Assembly: GCF_026626665.1 (NCBI RefSeq)
Contig: NZ_JAPNKE010000002.1
Span: 5,371,168 to 5,435,167 of the forward strand
DNA from: Nannocystis pusilla
GTDB lineage: Bacteria > Myxococcota_A > Polyangia > Nannocystales > Nannocystaceae
Direction of reading: 5' to 3'
Length of the DNA stretch: 64,000 bases
Each line of letters opens with the position of its first letter. Within the stretch, counting starts at the first letter, position 1. The translations under genes and the position numbers were made by a program. The notes under the pieces are model-generated. The model was not told where the DNA came from. It made no database searches and was given only the letters and a program-made list of their open reading frames with translations. Of this stretch, positions 15,338 through 23,166 are shown in pieces.

Positions 15338-16513
15338 GGGACTCCCGCTCCGCCTCGCCCCAGGTGCGCGTGCGGGTGCCCCACTCGTTGAGCCACACCC
15401 ATCGATCCGTCTGCAGCTCGACGATGGGGGCGTCGGTCAGCTCCGCAGCCGCGGCGAGGACCTCGTCGAGCTCAGCGAAGAAGGACACCTCGAACGCCAC
15501 GGCGACGCCGTCGCTCTGCCAGCAATCGACCCGCATCGGCGGAGGCGCGCTCACATTGAGCGCGTCCTGAAACCCGGGAATCGCGTGCGGCACATGCTCC
15601 GCACGCTCGAGCCATGCAGCGAACCGGCGGATGTTCTCGAGCGACAGGGCGGCGGGGTGATATCCGCCCGGGGCGCACTTCTCGGACTTCGTGTACATCT
15701 GCCGCCAGGGACTCGCGCCGCGCCGGCGCGTCATGTGTTCCTCGCGCCAGGTCCGGCCCATGATGCTGTTCATCTCGATCGAGCTGCTGTCGGTCGAGAC
15801 CTCGATGCACTCGCCCGCGAAGATCGCGGCAACGGCTGCGAGCGCGTCCCAGGCGCACACGCCAAGGATGTGAACGCGCCGGATGCCGGCGCGGCGGCAT
15901 CGCGGCGCGACGGCGCGGCAGACCGCCACGAACAAGGGCTTCAGCGAAGGTACGAGGCCGACGATGCAGAAGCCACCGAGAGCCAGCCAGTCACGCCCGG
16001 GCCGGGCGAGGTCGAGGAGCAGGTCGACGCACGCAAGGTATTGCCGCAGCGTGGCGCCCTGAGCGGCGTATGCGATCGCGCCCGCGATGCGATCCTGCGC
16101 CATCCAGTATCGCACTGCGCTCGCCACGGTGGCGTCGACGGCTGCGCCTGCAGCGAGCTCCGATCCTCGCCTCTTCACCCGTACGACCTGCCCCCCCGTT
16201 GCTCGAGCGCCTCGTCGACGCCGAGGAGCATGTCGTACGTGATGAGCGCCTCGAACCCGCCGGGGAAGCGGCGCCGGCCGTCGCGGGTCCGCGATACCTC
16301 GTAGGCGAGCTGGCGCTCGAGCGCCTCTTCGGGCTCGAGCCGATTGACCATGTCCTCCAGCTGGAACGCCCCCGAGTCGCTGACGACCAGCACGCCAGCA
16401 GGGACGGCCACCGGGCGATGCGGGTTGACCATGACGCGCCCGGTCACGAGCTCGGGCTCGAACGGCTGCCCGGAGAGCATGTCGTTCACCTTGGCTGGGT
16501 AGAAGAACATCAT
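15330..16513 (-). CDS. DpdA/TGT-like DNA base-exchange enzyme, split by a shift at a G7 run
   Basis: Two frames together give a ~394-residue tRNA-guanine-transglycosylase-fold protein. The first (ATG 16513, ATGA overlap with the C5 methyltransferase) carries VVSDSGAFQLEDM, matching the TGT 'DSGgFQ' motif, and ALITYDMLLGVDEAL. The second carries WLALGGFCIVGLVPSLKPLF, RRVHILGVCAWDALAAV and STDSSSIEMN, the 'aLGG' and 'stDs' parts of DpdA-type proteins. DpdA enzymes insert 7-deazaguanine bases into DNA. The phase changes at 16191-16197 (GGGGGGC on the coding strand, a possible -1 slippery heptamer). No preQ0 synthesis genes are in the window. A separate GTG start at 16178 is also possible. Confidence 0.7.
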
Positions 16514-18249
16514 GCGCGAGCCGCCTCCTCGGGCTGCACCCAGATGTCACCGCTGGCGAGCCGGAACCCGCTGGTGCGCGAGGCGATGATCGCGGCCGCG
16601 ACCTCGCGCGCGATCGCTTCGGCGGTGGGCGGTGGGATCGCATTGCCGATGTGCTCGCGCCGGCCCGCGCCCTTCCGCGACGAGGCGCTCGGACCCTCGA
16701 AGTGCGCGTCGAGCGGGAAGCCCTGCAAGGTGGCGAGCTCGCGGTCGGTGAGCGGTCGGTGCCACGTGCCGTCCGGCGCGCGGATCACCAGCAGGCAGGG
16801 CCGCTTGCTCTTGAGGTCGATCGGCGGGCCGTAGAGGACGAGAGCCTCGCCCTCGCGCACGAGCTCGTGCGTCGGCAGCGGCCAGCCGCGATCGTCGACG
16901 ACGGCGGCGGGCGCCTGTCGGGCGTCGTGCCGCGCGCGGATCGTCGGCGCCGGCGCGCCCTGGTCGAGGACGCCGAAGGTGCCGCGTCGGGGCTCGTGGT
17001 GCAGCCGCGGATCGGCGACGCTGGCGGGGGCGCGGTCGTGCTGATGGTGACCGATGATCGTGGGGCTCGGCTCGGCGCCGTCGATCACGCCGTAGTGGCC
17101 GGAGCGCGGCTCGCAGCCGAGGCGCGGGTCGGCGACCGACACGCGGGTGTTGCGGACGGTGCCCTCGCCGAGCACCGCGTGCGCGGGCGCGTCGAAGTCC
17201 TCGACGCCGAAACCGCCGTTCTGCCGACCTGCCCGTTCGGCCAGCCGAGGATCGGCGATCGACGCGCGCGAGGTCTGCACGTCCTGGCGGCCGCGCACGG
17301 TGAGCGACGGCGCGGTCCAGTCCCCGACGCCGTACGAGTCGGGCCGGCCCTTGTGCGCCGCAGGGTCCCAGCCGACGCGGGGATCGGCGGTGCTCGACCA
17401 GGTCGAGCCGGGGCGGTTGCCGCGAGCGATGACCGTGTGGGCTGGGCCGTCCCAGTCCTCGACGCCCATCTTGCCGTCGTGCCGCGCCAGCGCGTCGCCG
17501 CCAAGGCGGATCGCGGCGGGCAGGTCCCGCCAGTCGCGGCCGGCGCGGATGGCCGCGAGACGCAGCCAGTTCAGCGCCGAGAGCAACGGCAAGCGGTGCA
17601 GCTCGTCGCTGTGAGCTGCCGCCGGCGACGGCAGTTCGCCCAAGACCTCGCCCACGGCGCGCACGCGCCGCTTCGGCGGCTTGCGCACGGCGTCCGTGCA
17701 ATGCTGCATGTGGCGCGCGACGAGGAGGAAGCGGGTGCGCCGTTGCGCGAGACCACCGAGCTCGCCGCAGTCATGCGTCCGTTGGTCGGTCGTGTAGCCG
17801 GCCTTCTGCAACAGCTCGACGATCTCGCCGAGCAGCTTCGCGCCGCGGGTCGCCATGCGCGGCACGTTCTCGAGGAGGACGAGCGACGGCAGCTGCGGGG
17901 CCCAGGCACGGAGAGCGAGATCGACGCCCCAGAGAGCGAGGCGCGACATCTCCTGGTACTTTTCCTCCCCAGCCCTCTCAGCGGGCATGCAGCCTGAGAA
18001 CGACTTGCACGGCGGCGACATCACGACGACGTCGGGGCACCGGCCGGTGAGCGACCGCATCGCCCAGGGCTGCATGACGGCAAGGTCGCGGACGAACCCA
18101 GGCCCGCCGGTAAGCCGCTCGAGATCGCGGATGGCCTTCTCGTCGAGGTCGAAAGAGCCGAGGCTGCGGAACCCGGCGCGCTTGAAGCCGAGGGTGCATC
18201 CGCCGGCACCAGCGAATAGGTGGACGACGGTGAGCTCGTGGGCGGTCAA
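16510..18249 (-). CDS. C5-cytosine DNA methyltransferase with five internal ADPR repeats
   Basis: A 579-residue protein. Motif I is HLFAGAGGCTLGF, motif IV SPPCKSFSGC with the catalytic Cys, motif VI LENVPRM, motif VIII QRRTRFLLVARH, and motif X HIGNAIPPPTAEAIA. Between VIII and X lies an expanded region with five ~40-residue units, each reading roughly 'yGV.dw..Pa.Ti.g......s.aDPRl'. This is where target recognition domains sit. TTG 18249 is chosen as start because it overlaps the upstream small gene's stop (TTGA) in the style of this operon; a longer frame reaches 18351. It presumably modifies phage DNA. Confidence 0.88.
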   Translation of the reverse strand: MTAHELTVVHLFAGAGGCTLGFKRAGFRSLGSFDLDEKAIRDLERLTGGPGFVRDLAVMQPWAMRSLTGRCPDVVVMSPPCKSFSGCMPAERAGEEKYQEMSRLALWGVDLALRAWAPQLPSLVLLENVPRMATRGAKLLGEIVELLQKAGYTTDQRTHDCGELGGLAQRRTRFLLVARHMQHCTDAVRKPPKRRVRAVGEVLGELPSPAAAHSDELHRLPLLSALNWLRLAAIRAGRDWRDLPAAIRLGGDALARHDGKMGVEDWDGPAHTVIARGNRPGSTWSSTADPRVGWDPAAHKGRPDSYGVGDWTAPSLTVRGRQDVQTSRASIADPRLAERAGRQNGGFGVEDFDAPAHAVLGEGTVRNTRVSVADPRLGCEPRSGHYGVIDGAEPSPTIIGHHQHDRAPASVADPRLHHEPRRGTFGVLDQGAPAPTIRARHDARQAPAAVVDDRGWPLPTHELVREGEALVLYGPPIDLKSKRPCLLVIRAPDGTWHRPLTDRELATLQGFPLDAHFEGPSASSRKGAGRREHIGNAIPPPTAEAIAREVAAAIIASRTSGFRLASGDIWVQPEEAARA

Positions 18250-18368
18250 CGGCGCCTCGCCTTTCCCGCGGCCTGACCGAGCCAGGCCGCGGCGAGGAAG
18301 CAGCCGACGCCAGCGACGGCGCAGCCGACCGACAACGTCGTGAGGATGCACCGGAGAGCGTCAGCCAC
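18246..18368 (-). CDS. Small single-pass membrane protein (40 aa)
   Basis: A short frame from GTG 18368 to TGA at 18246-18248. After VADALRCILTT it has a hydrophobic helix (LSVGCAVAGVGCFLAAAWLG) and a basic tail (KARRR). The GTG overlaps the end of the upstream acidic-protein gene and the stop overlaps the methyltransferase TTG, so it fits exactly into the coupled operon. It is likely an inner-membrane peptide of unknown role; the context does not show whether it is lysis-related. Confidence 0.6.
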   Translation of the reverse strand: MADALRCILTTLSVGCAVAGVGCFLAAAWLGQAAGKARRR

Positions 18369-18933
18369 CAGAGGCCTCCTGCAGCGGCAGCGCCACGACC
18401 CGGAGGCGCTCCGCGGTCCCGCGCAGGCTCTCGATCAGGCTGGGCACTTCCCGCTTCTGCTGCTCGAGCTTGTCGGCGTAGGCCGTCAGCCTGGCCTCGA
18501 GCGATCGGACCTGCTTGACCTCGTCCTGCTCGTCGTCCTCGTCCTCGTCGTCCTCGACCTCGTCGTCGCCGTACCCGTCGTCGCCGTACCCGTCGTCGGC
18601 CATGTAATCGGGCTCGTCGTCGTCGTCGAACTCGACCGGCTCGAGGACCCGAAACGAGTCGCTCCGCGACTCCGCCGCGAGCAACCGCTCGGCCGCACGC
18701 ACGCAATCCTCGATCGCCTCGCCAGGCCCGTCGCCCTCTCCGTGCGCCGTCTCGCAGCTCCCGCCGAGCTCGACCTCGCACTGCGCCTCCCAGACGCCGG
18801 CGTCGGGCAAGGACAGATCGATCTCATGGCCGCGATGTCGATAGCGCAGGCTGACGATGCTCAACGAATCGAGCTCGTCTAGCGCTTGCAGTACTGCATA
18901 GACTCTCTCCTCAGCCTCTGTCTCTTTGGACAT
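18361..18933 (-). CDS. Acidic phage protein with Asp/Gly/Tyr repeat and coiled coil
   Basis: A 190-residue protein. Residues ~1-95 form a compact alpha/beta part (VYAVLQALDELDSLSIVSLR, then EIDLSLPDAGVWEAQCEVEL). Residues ~105-140 are nearly all acidic and contain a tandem DDGYG repeat. The last 50 residues form a coiled coil with many Gln/Glu. Strongly acidic segments occur in phage DNA-mimic inhibitors, but the low complexity makes this only a possibility. Start and end overlap neighbours. Confidence 0.55.
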   Translation of the reverse strand: MSKETEAEERVYAVLQALDELDSLSIVSLRYRHRGHEIDLSLPDAGVWEAQCEVELGGSCETAHGEGDGPGEAIEDCVRAAERLLAAESRSDSFRVLEPVEFDDDDEPDYMADDGYGDDGYGDDEVEDDEDEDDEQDEVKQVRSLEARLTAYADKLEQQKREVPSLIESLRGTAERLRVVALPLQEASGG

Positions 18934-19042
18934 ATCCCCTCCTCCTCGGGCGCGTGGCCCACTTCCACACCTCGAACAACAGCTCCTCGGCGAAGAACGC
19001 CCCGCCGACGGTGATGCAAAGCTCCATGAAGAACTCGAACAT
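18911..19042 (-). CDS. Small phage membrane-associated protein (43 aa)
   Basis: ATG 19042 overlaps the preceding TGA by one base (TGATG). The product starts MFEFFMELCITVGGAFFAEE, a hydrophobic/aromatic helix, followed by LLFEVWKWATRP and a basic tail. It ends inside the next gene. Family unknown. The longer frame starting at 19150 is shadow sequence. Confidence 0.5.
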   Translation of the reverse strand: MFEFFMELCITVGGAFFAEELLFEVWKWATRPRRRGYVQRDRG

Positions 19043-19563
19043 CAGCTTCCCCTCTGCGCCGCAGCAGCCTGCGCGCACCATTCCGGGCAGCTGACGTAGA
19101 TGTCGCCGCGGTCCTCGTAGATGCCGGACTCGAAACCGGCCGGGCTCCAACTGTCCTTCTTCCTCTCGACCTTGAGCGACAGCTCTGGGACCACCCGCCG
19201 CATGACGTCGATGGCGCGGCGGGCCTCCTTCAGCTCGTGCTCGACCAGCACGTCGCGCAGGCGAAGGACATCGTCGGGCCGCGGGCCCCAGAAGCGACGC
19301 GTACGGGCCAGGCCCCAGGTCTTGCCCTTGTACTCGCGCGTCTGCGCGTAGGTGGTGTCGCCGATGACCGGCTCCCAGAGCTGATAGCGGTGCTTGCCCT
19401 GCTCGGCGAAGAACTCACGCGTGACGATGCGAGCGCAGTTGGTCTCGATGACCTCTCGCTTCGCGGCAAAGTTTCGCGCCGGCGGAGCGGCGAACTCCTG
19501 GCGCTCGACGAGCGCCATCGCCGGGGCGACGCGTGGGGCGCGGGCGCGGGCTACGGACACCAT
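19042..19563 (-). CDS. Phage protein of unknown function
   Basis: A 173-residue basic protein from an ATG at 19563 that overlaps the Dam-type gene. It has a long helical middle (LRLRDVLVEHELKEARRAID) and a C-terminal part with a Trp-Ser and Cys-x3-Cys pattern (YVSCPEWCAQ). An Arg-rich N-terminus precedes 'E.qeFaap'. No recognised motif; the gene is kept by most of the operon's overlap logic and good codon structure. Confidence 0.55.
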   Translation of the reverse strand: MVSVARARAPRVAPAMALVERQEFAAPPARNFAAKREVIETNCARIVTREFFAEQGKHRYQLWEPVIGDTTYAQTREYKGKTWGLARTRRFWGPRPDDVLRLRDVLVEHELKEARRAIDVMRRVVPELSLKVERKKDSWSPAGFESGIYEDRGDIYVSCPEWCAQAAAAQRGS

Positions 19564-20147
19564 GCTGCCCCCCTGCTGAACAGTTCTCGGAAGCGGGCCG
19601 CAGCCGATCCCCAGTAAAGGACCATCTGCTCGTACTCGTTGCTCTTGATCGGCGCCCCCGCGTCGAGGAAGCCGATCCGCTTGTTGAAGAAGCCGACCGC
19701 GCTCGAGCGCGGCAGCTCGATCACTCCGCGGCGGCAGAGGTCGAGCTCATGCTCGAAGGACTCCGCCGGCTGACGTGGTCGGAAGCGGTTCCACGCGCGT
19801 GTCGTCGTCGTCACGTTGACGAGCAGCAACACCTCGCAGCCCTTCAGGGCGTGCAGCGCAGCACGCTCGTACCATGGCGCCGGGTCGCTGTAGGGCGGGT
19901 TGCAGTACACACGGCCGTGCCAGGGCTGCGTGAGGCCGTCGAGCTCGGGCGCGGAGCAGTCGTAGCGCACCGCCGAGGGCACGATGCTGCAGTCGTTCGT
20001 GCACGGGTCGGTGTCGATCCCCTCGGGCCAGAGCTCGAGGATCAGGTCGATCACCCACTGCGGGGTGCACCAGTTGTCGTGCCGCGAGCTCGACCTGAAG
20101 GGCGTCCAGAGCTCGCGGGGAAAGAGCGCCTGCGTTTCAGCGACCAC
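19551..20147 (-). CDS. Phage N6-adenine DNA methyltransferase (Dam-like)
   Basis: A 198-residue protein with the phage Dam family pattern: an opening 'W.TP.wvidli.elw' (NWCTPQWVIDLILELW), 'iDtDPCtn', and the catalytic element YCNPPYSDPAPWYERA, then LLLVNVTTTTRAWNR and a terminal 'sa.vGFF..Rigfl'. These proteins methylate adenine and are frequent in temperate phages. With the ParB-methyltransferase, C5 methyltransferase and DpdA-like protein this makes four DNA-modifying enzymes in one prophage. Confidence 0.88.
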   Translation of the reverse strand: MVAETQALFPRELWTPFRSSSRHDNWCTPQWVIDLILELWPEGIDTDPCTNDCSIVPSAVRYDCSAPELDGLTQPWHGRVYCNPPYSDPAPWYERAALHALKGCEVLLLVNVTTTTRAWNRFRPRQPAESFEHELDLCRRGVIELPRSSAVGFFNKRIGFLDAGAPIKSNEYEQMVLYWGSAAARFRELFSRGAAWCP

Positions 20148-20676
20148 AGAGCACCTCCGGGTCGAAGGCCTGCAGCGGCGTGTCCTTCGGCAGCCGCAGC
20201 GGGTGAAGCGGCGCGCCGCCCTGCGTCGTGCCCAGGCAGCGGACGCGCGCCGCGACGGGCCGGAGCAGCTCGCCGATGCGGCACAGGCGATCGGGGCGGG
20301 CGTTGGCTCCCCACGCGCACACCACCAGCTGGACGCGCGCCAGGACCTCAGCGATCGCTGAGTCGTTGTGCGGACCGACCGGGTCGGCGGCGCGCCAAAG
20401 GCCGCGAGGATCTGTCGACCTCAGGGCGTACACGTTGACGACGACGAGCTCGTCGAAGCCCTCGCGTTGCGAGAAGCCGATGCACCGGCGGATCGTCGCG
20501 TCGCTCGCGAACTCGTCCGCCGTGCTCGGATTGAGCATCAGCCAGGCGAGCTCGCGCGGGTCGCCCTCGGCGACGAGGGGCGTGTGCCAGACGCGGCGAA
20601 GCGTGTAGCGGTAGGCCTTGTCTGGCGACCACGTCGCCAGCGGGCGGCCGCTCGAGCCGAGGCGCTGGATCGTCAT
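20137..20676 (-). CDS. DUF1643 family protein
   Basis: A 179-residue protein from ATG 20676. The DUF1643 signature is clear: 'r..W......l.fvmLNPStAda...D.Tirrc.gfar..gf.glvvvNlfalR.tdp' (here LAWLMLNPSTADEFASDATI and ELVVVNVYALRSTDP), then VVCAWGANARPDRLCRIGEL and 'clG.t..G.P.HPlrlp'. The family is widespread in phages and bacteria; biochemical role unknown. It overlaps the ASCH gene by four bases and the Dam-like gene by eleven. Confidence 0.85.
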   Translation of the reverse strand: MTIQRLGSSGRPLATWSPDKAYRYTLRRVWHTPLVAEGDPRELAWLMLNPSTADEFASDATIRRCIGFSQREGFDELVVVNVYALRSTDPRGLWRAADPVGPHNDSAIAEVLARVQLVVCAWGANARPDRLCRIGELLRPVAARVRCLGTTQGGAPLHPLRLPKDTPLQAFDPEVLCGR

Positions 20677-21224
20677 GCAGCCCTCCGGCTCGCCGCCTCG
20701 AGCTCGCGCCACGCGTCGCGGTAGAGGTCGGCCGTCTCGAACCCGGCCACCGTGGCCAGTTGGTCGTGACCAACAGGGAAGAAGCCGAGAGCGCCTTTGA
20801 ACGGGATCGGCGGCAGCTTGCGAACGTCCTCGAGCTCGAGGCCGAGGGCGCCGGCGATGCGATACCCGGACTGCACCACCCAGCGGGCGTTGGGCCAGGA
20901 CTCGGGGTGTCGCGTGGCGCCGGTGACCCGCGCGATCCCGCAGATGCACCCACGCTCCAACTGCCCGAGCTGCGGCACTTCGATCGGCGCGAGGCCGAGG
21001 TCGATGCGCATCTCCTCGACCGCCTCGACCGCGTCTTCGAACTCTCTCTTGCCGCAGGACTTCGACGCGTGCAGGAGAACGGGGCCGCGATACTCACAGC
21101 CGGCCCAGTCGCGGTTCTCGACCCGCTTGTCGCCTTCGAGGATCGCCCAGAGCCACGGCTGCCGGATCGACAGCGCTCGCATCTTCGGCGGCGTGGTGAG
21201 CGGATAGCGCTGATCACTCGCCAT
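20673..21224 (-). CDS. ASCH domain protein
   Basis: A 183-residue protein. The ASCH fold begins with ALSIRQPWLWAILEGDKRVE and 'NRdw' and continues with 'yRGpvLlHASks', GCICGIARVTGATRHPES and 'Wf..g..g..l..v..l..ip.kG.lGff.v'. ASCH proteins bind nucleic acids and several are RNA-directed, including N4-acetylcytidine hydrolases and regulators. In phages they are common in accessory gene clusters. The exact substrate cannot be told from sequence. Confidence 0.85.
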   Translation of the reverse strand: MASDQRYPLTTPPKMRALSIRQPWLWAILEGDKRVENRDWAGCEYRGPVLLHASKSCGKREFEDAVEAVEEMRIDLGLAPIEVPQLGQLERGCICGIARVTGATRHPESWPNARWVVQSGYRIAGALGLELEDVRKLPPIPFKGALGFFPVGHDQLATVAGFETADLYRDAWRELEAASRRAA

Positions 21225-21582
21225 GCGTCCTCCTCAAGCGGCGGCTCCAACCGCGCCGCCTCGGGCTGAGGCGAGACCACCAGCCCACGACCGCCACGGT
21301 CATCGCCTCGCGGAGCAGCGCCCCGTCGCTCAGGCCGGACTCGGCGTGCGCGCTCGAGATCTCGCTGGCCGGCTGCGTCCAGTCGACGTCACCATCGACG
21401 GCCACGGCGAACTCGCGGGCCTTGCGAATGCCGAACAGGGGGCCGACGCCGAACCCGCTCAGCTTGTGCGTCACGCGCCAGAGGCCCGGGCGGACACACA
21501 CCAGCACCAGGCCGGGCACGCTGCTCTCGATGTACGGAGCGAGCCACCGGCGACCGGGACCCGTGATCCACATGCGGGGCAT
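21214..21582 (-). CDS. Phage protein of unknown function
   Basis: A 122-residue protein from ATG 21582, overlapping the preceding TGA as TGATG. The first 75 residues look globular and beta-rich (IESSVPGLVLVCVRPGLWRV, then 'gvGplFgirkAReFAvavD'); the end is a basic tail with paired Arg and Trp. No family recognised. The longer frame to 21936 mixes in the upstream gene. Confidence 0.5.
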   Translation of the reverse strand: MPRMWITGPGRRWLAPYIESSVPGLVLVCVRPGLWRVTHKLSGFGVGPLFGIRKAREFAVAVDGDVDWTQPASEISSAHAESGLSDGALLREAMTVAVVGWWSRLSPRRRGWSRRLRRTHGE

Positions 21583-21864
21583 CAGTTCGCCTCCGGGGCA
21601 GGGGTGGCCGAGCTGGGGGTCGGCTCGCGGTGCGGGCCCCACTCGAGCACCGGCGTCTCCGCCAGCTGGGTGGCGACCAGGTCCGCGGCGCGACGCAGGT
21701 GCGTCGCGGCCTCGCGCGGCGTACCGATCGGCGAGCGCGCGGTTATCGACGACCTTGAGGGTGCCCGCGGCGTGTCGGACGAGGCGGGCGTCCTCGGTGA
21801 TGACCAGCATGCGGCCGTCGTCATGGACCTCGACGAGCAGCGCGTGAAACGCGACGACGGCCAT
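21582..21864 (-). CDS. Phage protein of unknown function, split by a frameshift near 21,710
   Basis: Two frames together form a ~93-residue protein. From ATG 21864 (with AGGAGGT eight bases upstream) the first part reads MAVVAFHALLVEVHDDGRML and runs to VVDNRALADRY. The second frame then has the coherent helix REAATHLRRAADLVATQL and stops at 21582-21584, overlapping the next ATG. One inserted base (or two missing) near 21,705-21,715 accounts for the break. No slippery site is seen. Family unknown. Confidence 0.45.
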
Positions 21865-21995
21865 CAGCACACCTCCTGTCCGAGCAGGCAGGTTGTCGGG
21901 CGGGCGATCTGTGTGGGCGACATGCACGCCGTCCACGCGAAGGCCGAGAACAAGAAGACGAGGCCGGCGAGCACGCCGGCGGAGAAGCTACGCAT
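21864..21995 (-). CDS. Small phage signal-anchored or lipoprotein-like peptide (43 aa)
   Basis: ATG 21995 has GGAGGTG just upstream and overlaps RusA; the TGA overlaps the next ATG. The product has a basic start (MRSFSAGV), a hydrophobic helix (LAGLVFLFSAFAWTAC) with a Cys at a near-lipobox position, and a short Pro/Thr-containing tail ending in Cys. It may be membrane anchored. It resembles Rz1 in size and signal only; no Rz-like partner encloses it. Confidence 0.5.
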   Translation of the reverse strand: MRSFSAGVLAGLVFLFSAFAWTACMSPTQIARPTTCLLGQEVC

Positions 21996-22392
21996 CACAC
22001 ACCTCCATCGTGATGATCACGCGCGGGTTCTCGGGGTCGTGGAACTTGGTGCTGGCCTGCTCGAGGACCCGCGCGTCGTCGTCGAGCACACCGCACCGCT
22101 GTAAGGCGTCGAGCACCACGGACACAGGCGCGTCGACGTCGCCGAGCGCGACGACGGTTCCGTCGTCGAGCTTGGTCTTCCGGGGCCATCCGCACTCGAG
22201 CAACAGGCGCCACCGGCCCGAGCGGATGACAGGATGCCCAGCAGCCGCCCACGCTGCGTGGAGGCGCTTCACGAACTCGTTGAACTCGTCCGAGTTGCGA
22301 ACGCCCCCGCCGGCGCTGATGTCGTGGCGTCGGTTCTTGCGGGGCGGCGACCCGGGCACTTCGGCCCGGAAGCTGGGCGGCAGGGTCTTCAC
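21988..22392 (-). CDS. RusA-type Holliday junction resolvase
   Basis: A 134-residue protein with the RusA core: 'g.GDvDapvsvvLDAL...gvldDDarV' (GDVDAPVSVVLDALQRCGVL followed by DDDARV) and a terminal 'V.I.meV'. The acidic residues equivalent to the catalytic Asp70, Asp72 and Asp91 of RusA can be placed, but the lysine expected four residues after the second Asp is replaced by a small residue (DAPVS). It would cut branched DNA made during phage recombination, fitting the nearby RecT and exonuclease. The changed lysine makes full activity uncertain. Confidence 0.75.
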   Translation of the reverse strand: MKTLPPSFRAEVPGSPPRKNRRHDISAGGGVRNSDEFNEFVKRLHAAWAAAGHPVIRSGRWRLLLECGWPRKTKLDDGTVVALGDVDAPVSVVLDALQRCGVLDDDARVLEQASTKFHDPENPRVIITMEVCDA

Positions 22393-23057
22393 GTGGTCGA
22401 AGCCTCCGTCTGCTCGACGCCACCCTTGACGGCGGCGAGCGCCCCGCGCGGGCTCCTGCGCTTCTTCGCGTAGTCCTCGACGTCGAGCTGCTCGAGGTCG
22501 TCGTGAGCGGTCGACGCGACGAAGTTGAACTCGACCTGCGGGCTCGACAGGCCGCGCTTCAGATCGGTCCGCTTGTCGTCGATCTTCTTGATCGCGTCCT
22601 TGGCGGTCTGGATCTGGCCCTGCAGGAACTCCTCGCGCTCGTCGAGCTCCATCATCTCCATGCGGAAGTTCGCGCGGTTCTTCCGCCGCTCGGCGATCAG
22701 CACGAGGTCATGACGACGCAGCGCCTCTATGTACTGGCCCGCGACCAGGTCGGCCGCGTGCGGGGCGGGCTGCGGCGATAGCCGCTGGATCTCGTGCCCG
22801 CCGTGGTCGAGGATGATGGCGACCGCGCCGTCCTCGGTCGACTTGACCTTGTGGGTGATCGAGCGGTGCTCGTGGCACCAGTCCTCGGCCCAGTCGATCG
22901 CCTCGCCCTCGAAGGCGAAGAGGTCCCGCTCGACGCCGTCGCCGGGCCGCTTGCTGAAGACGTGGACGAGCCAGTTGCTGGGCCCGAGCTCGCTCGTGAC
23001 GATCTGGAAGCCGTAACGCTCCCGCTTGCGACCTGAGTCTTTTTTCGATCGTGCCAT
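22389..23057 (-). CDS. Phage protein with central coiled coil, unknown function
   Basis: A 222-residue protein from ATG 23057, with AGGAGGAAGG upstream. The N-terminal 100 residues form an alpha/beta segment (ERYGFQIVTSELGPSNWLVH; DWAEDWCHEHRSITHKVKST). Residues ~120-170 are a long coiled coil (AERRKNRANFRMEMMELDER, 'QiqtAkdaIkkiddkrtdL'). A ~100-base gap with a small GGAGCC/GGCTCC hairpin (23133-23149) separates it from the Fis-like gene. It lies between recombination genes, so a role in DNA metabolism is plausible but unproven. Confidence 0.6.
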   Translation of the reverse strand: MARSKKDSGRKRERYGFQIVTSELGPSNWLVHVFSKRPGDGVERDLFAFEGEAIDWAEDWCHEHRSITHKVKSTEDGAVAIILDHGGHEIQRLSPQPAPHAADLVAGQYIEALRRHDLVLIAERRKNRANFRMEMMELDEREEFLQGQIQTAKDAIKKIDDKRTDLKRGLSSPQVEFNFVASTAHDDLEQLDVEDYAKKRRSPRGALAAVKGGVEQTEASTT

Positions 23058-23166
23058 GCACCTTCCTCCTTCGACCTGTCCCCCAGGCCATGCGGCATCA
23101 GACAGCCGCGGGCGCGCTTGCTGGCGCGTGCCGGAGCCGACCGGGCTCCGTTCGGGGTGGCGCCGT

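Noticed and set aside
18540..18610. DDGYG repeat as a DNA-mimic anti-restriction protein
   Set aside because: Low-complexity acidity alone does not show a DNA-mimic fold; no known Ocr/ArdA-type motif is seen.
21864..21995. Rz1-like spanin lipoprotein
   Set aside because: Size and signal fit, but no Rz-like coiled-coil gene overlaps it and no holin or endolysin lies nearby.
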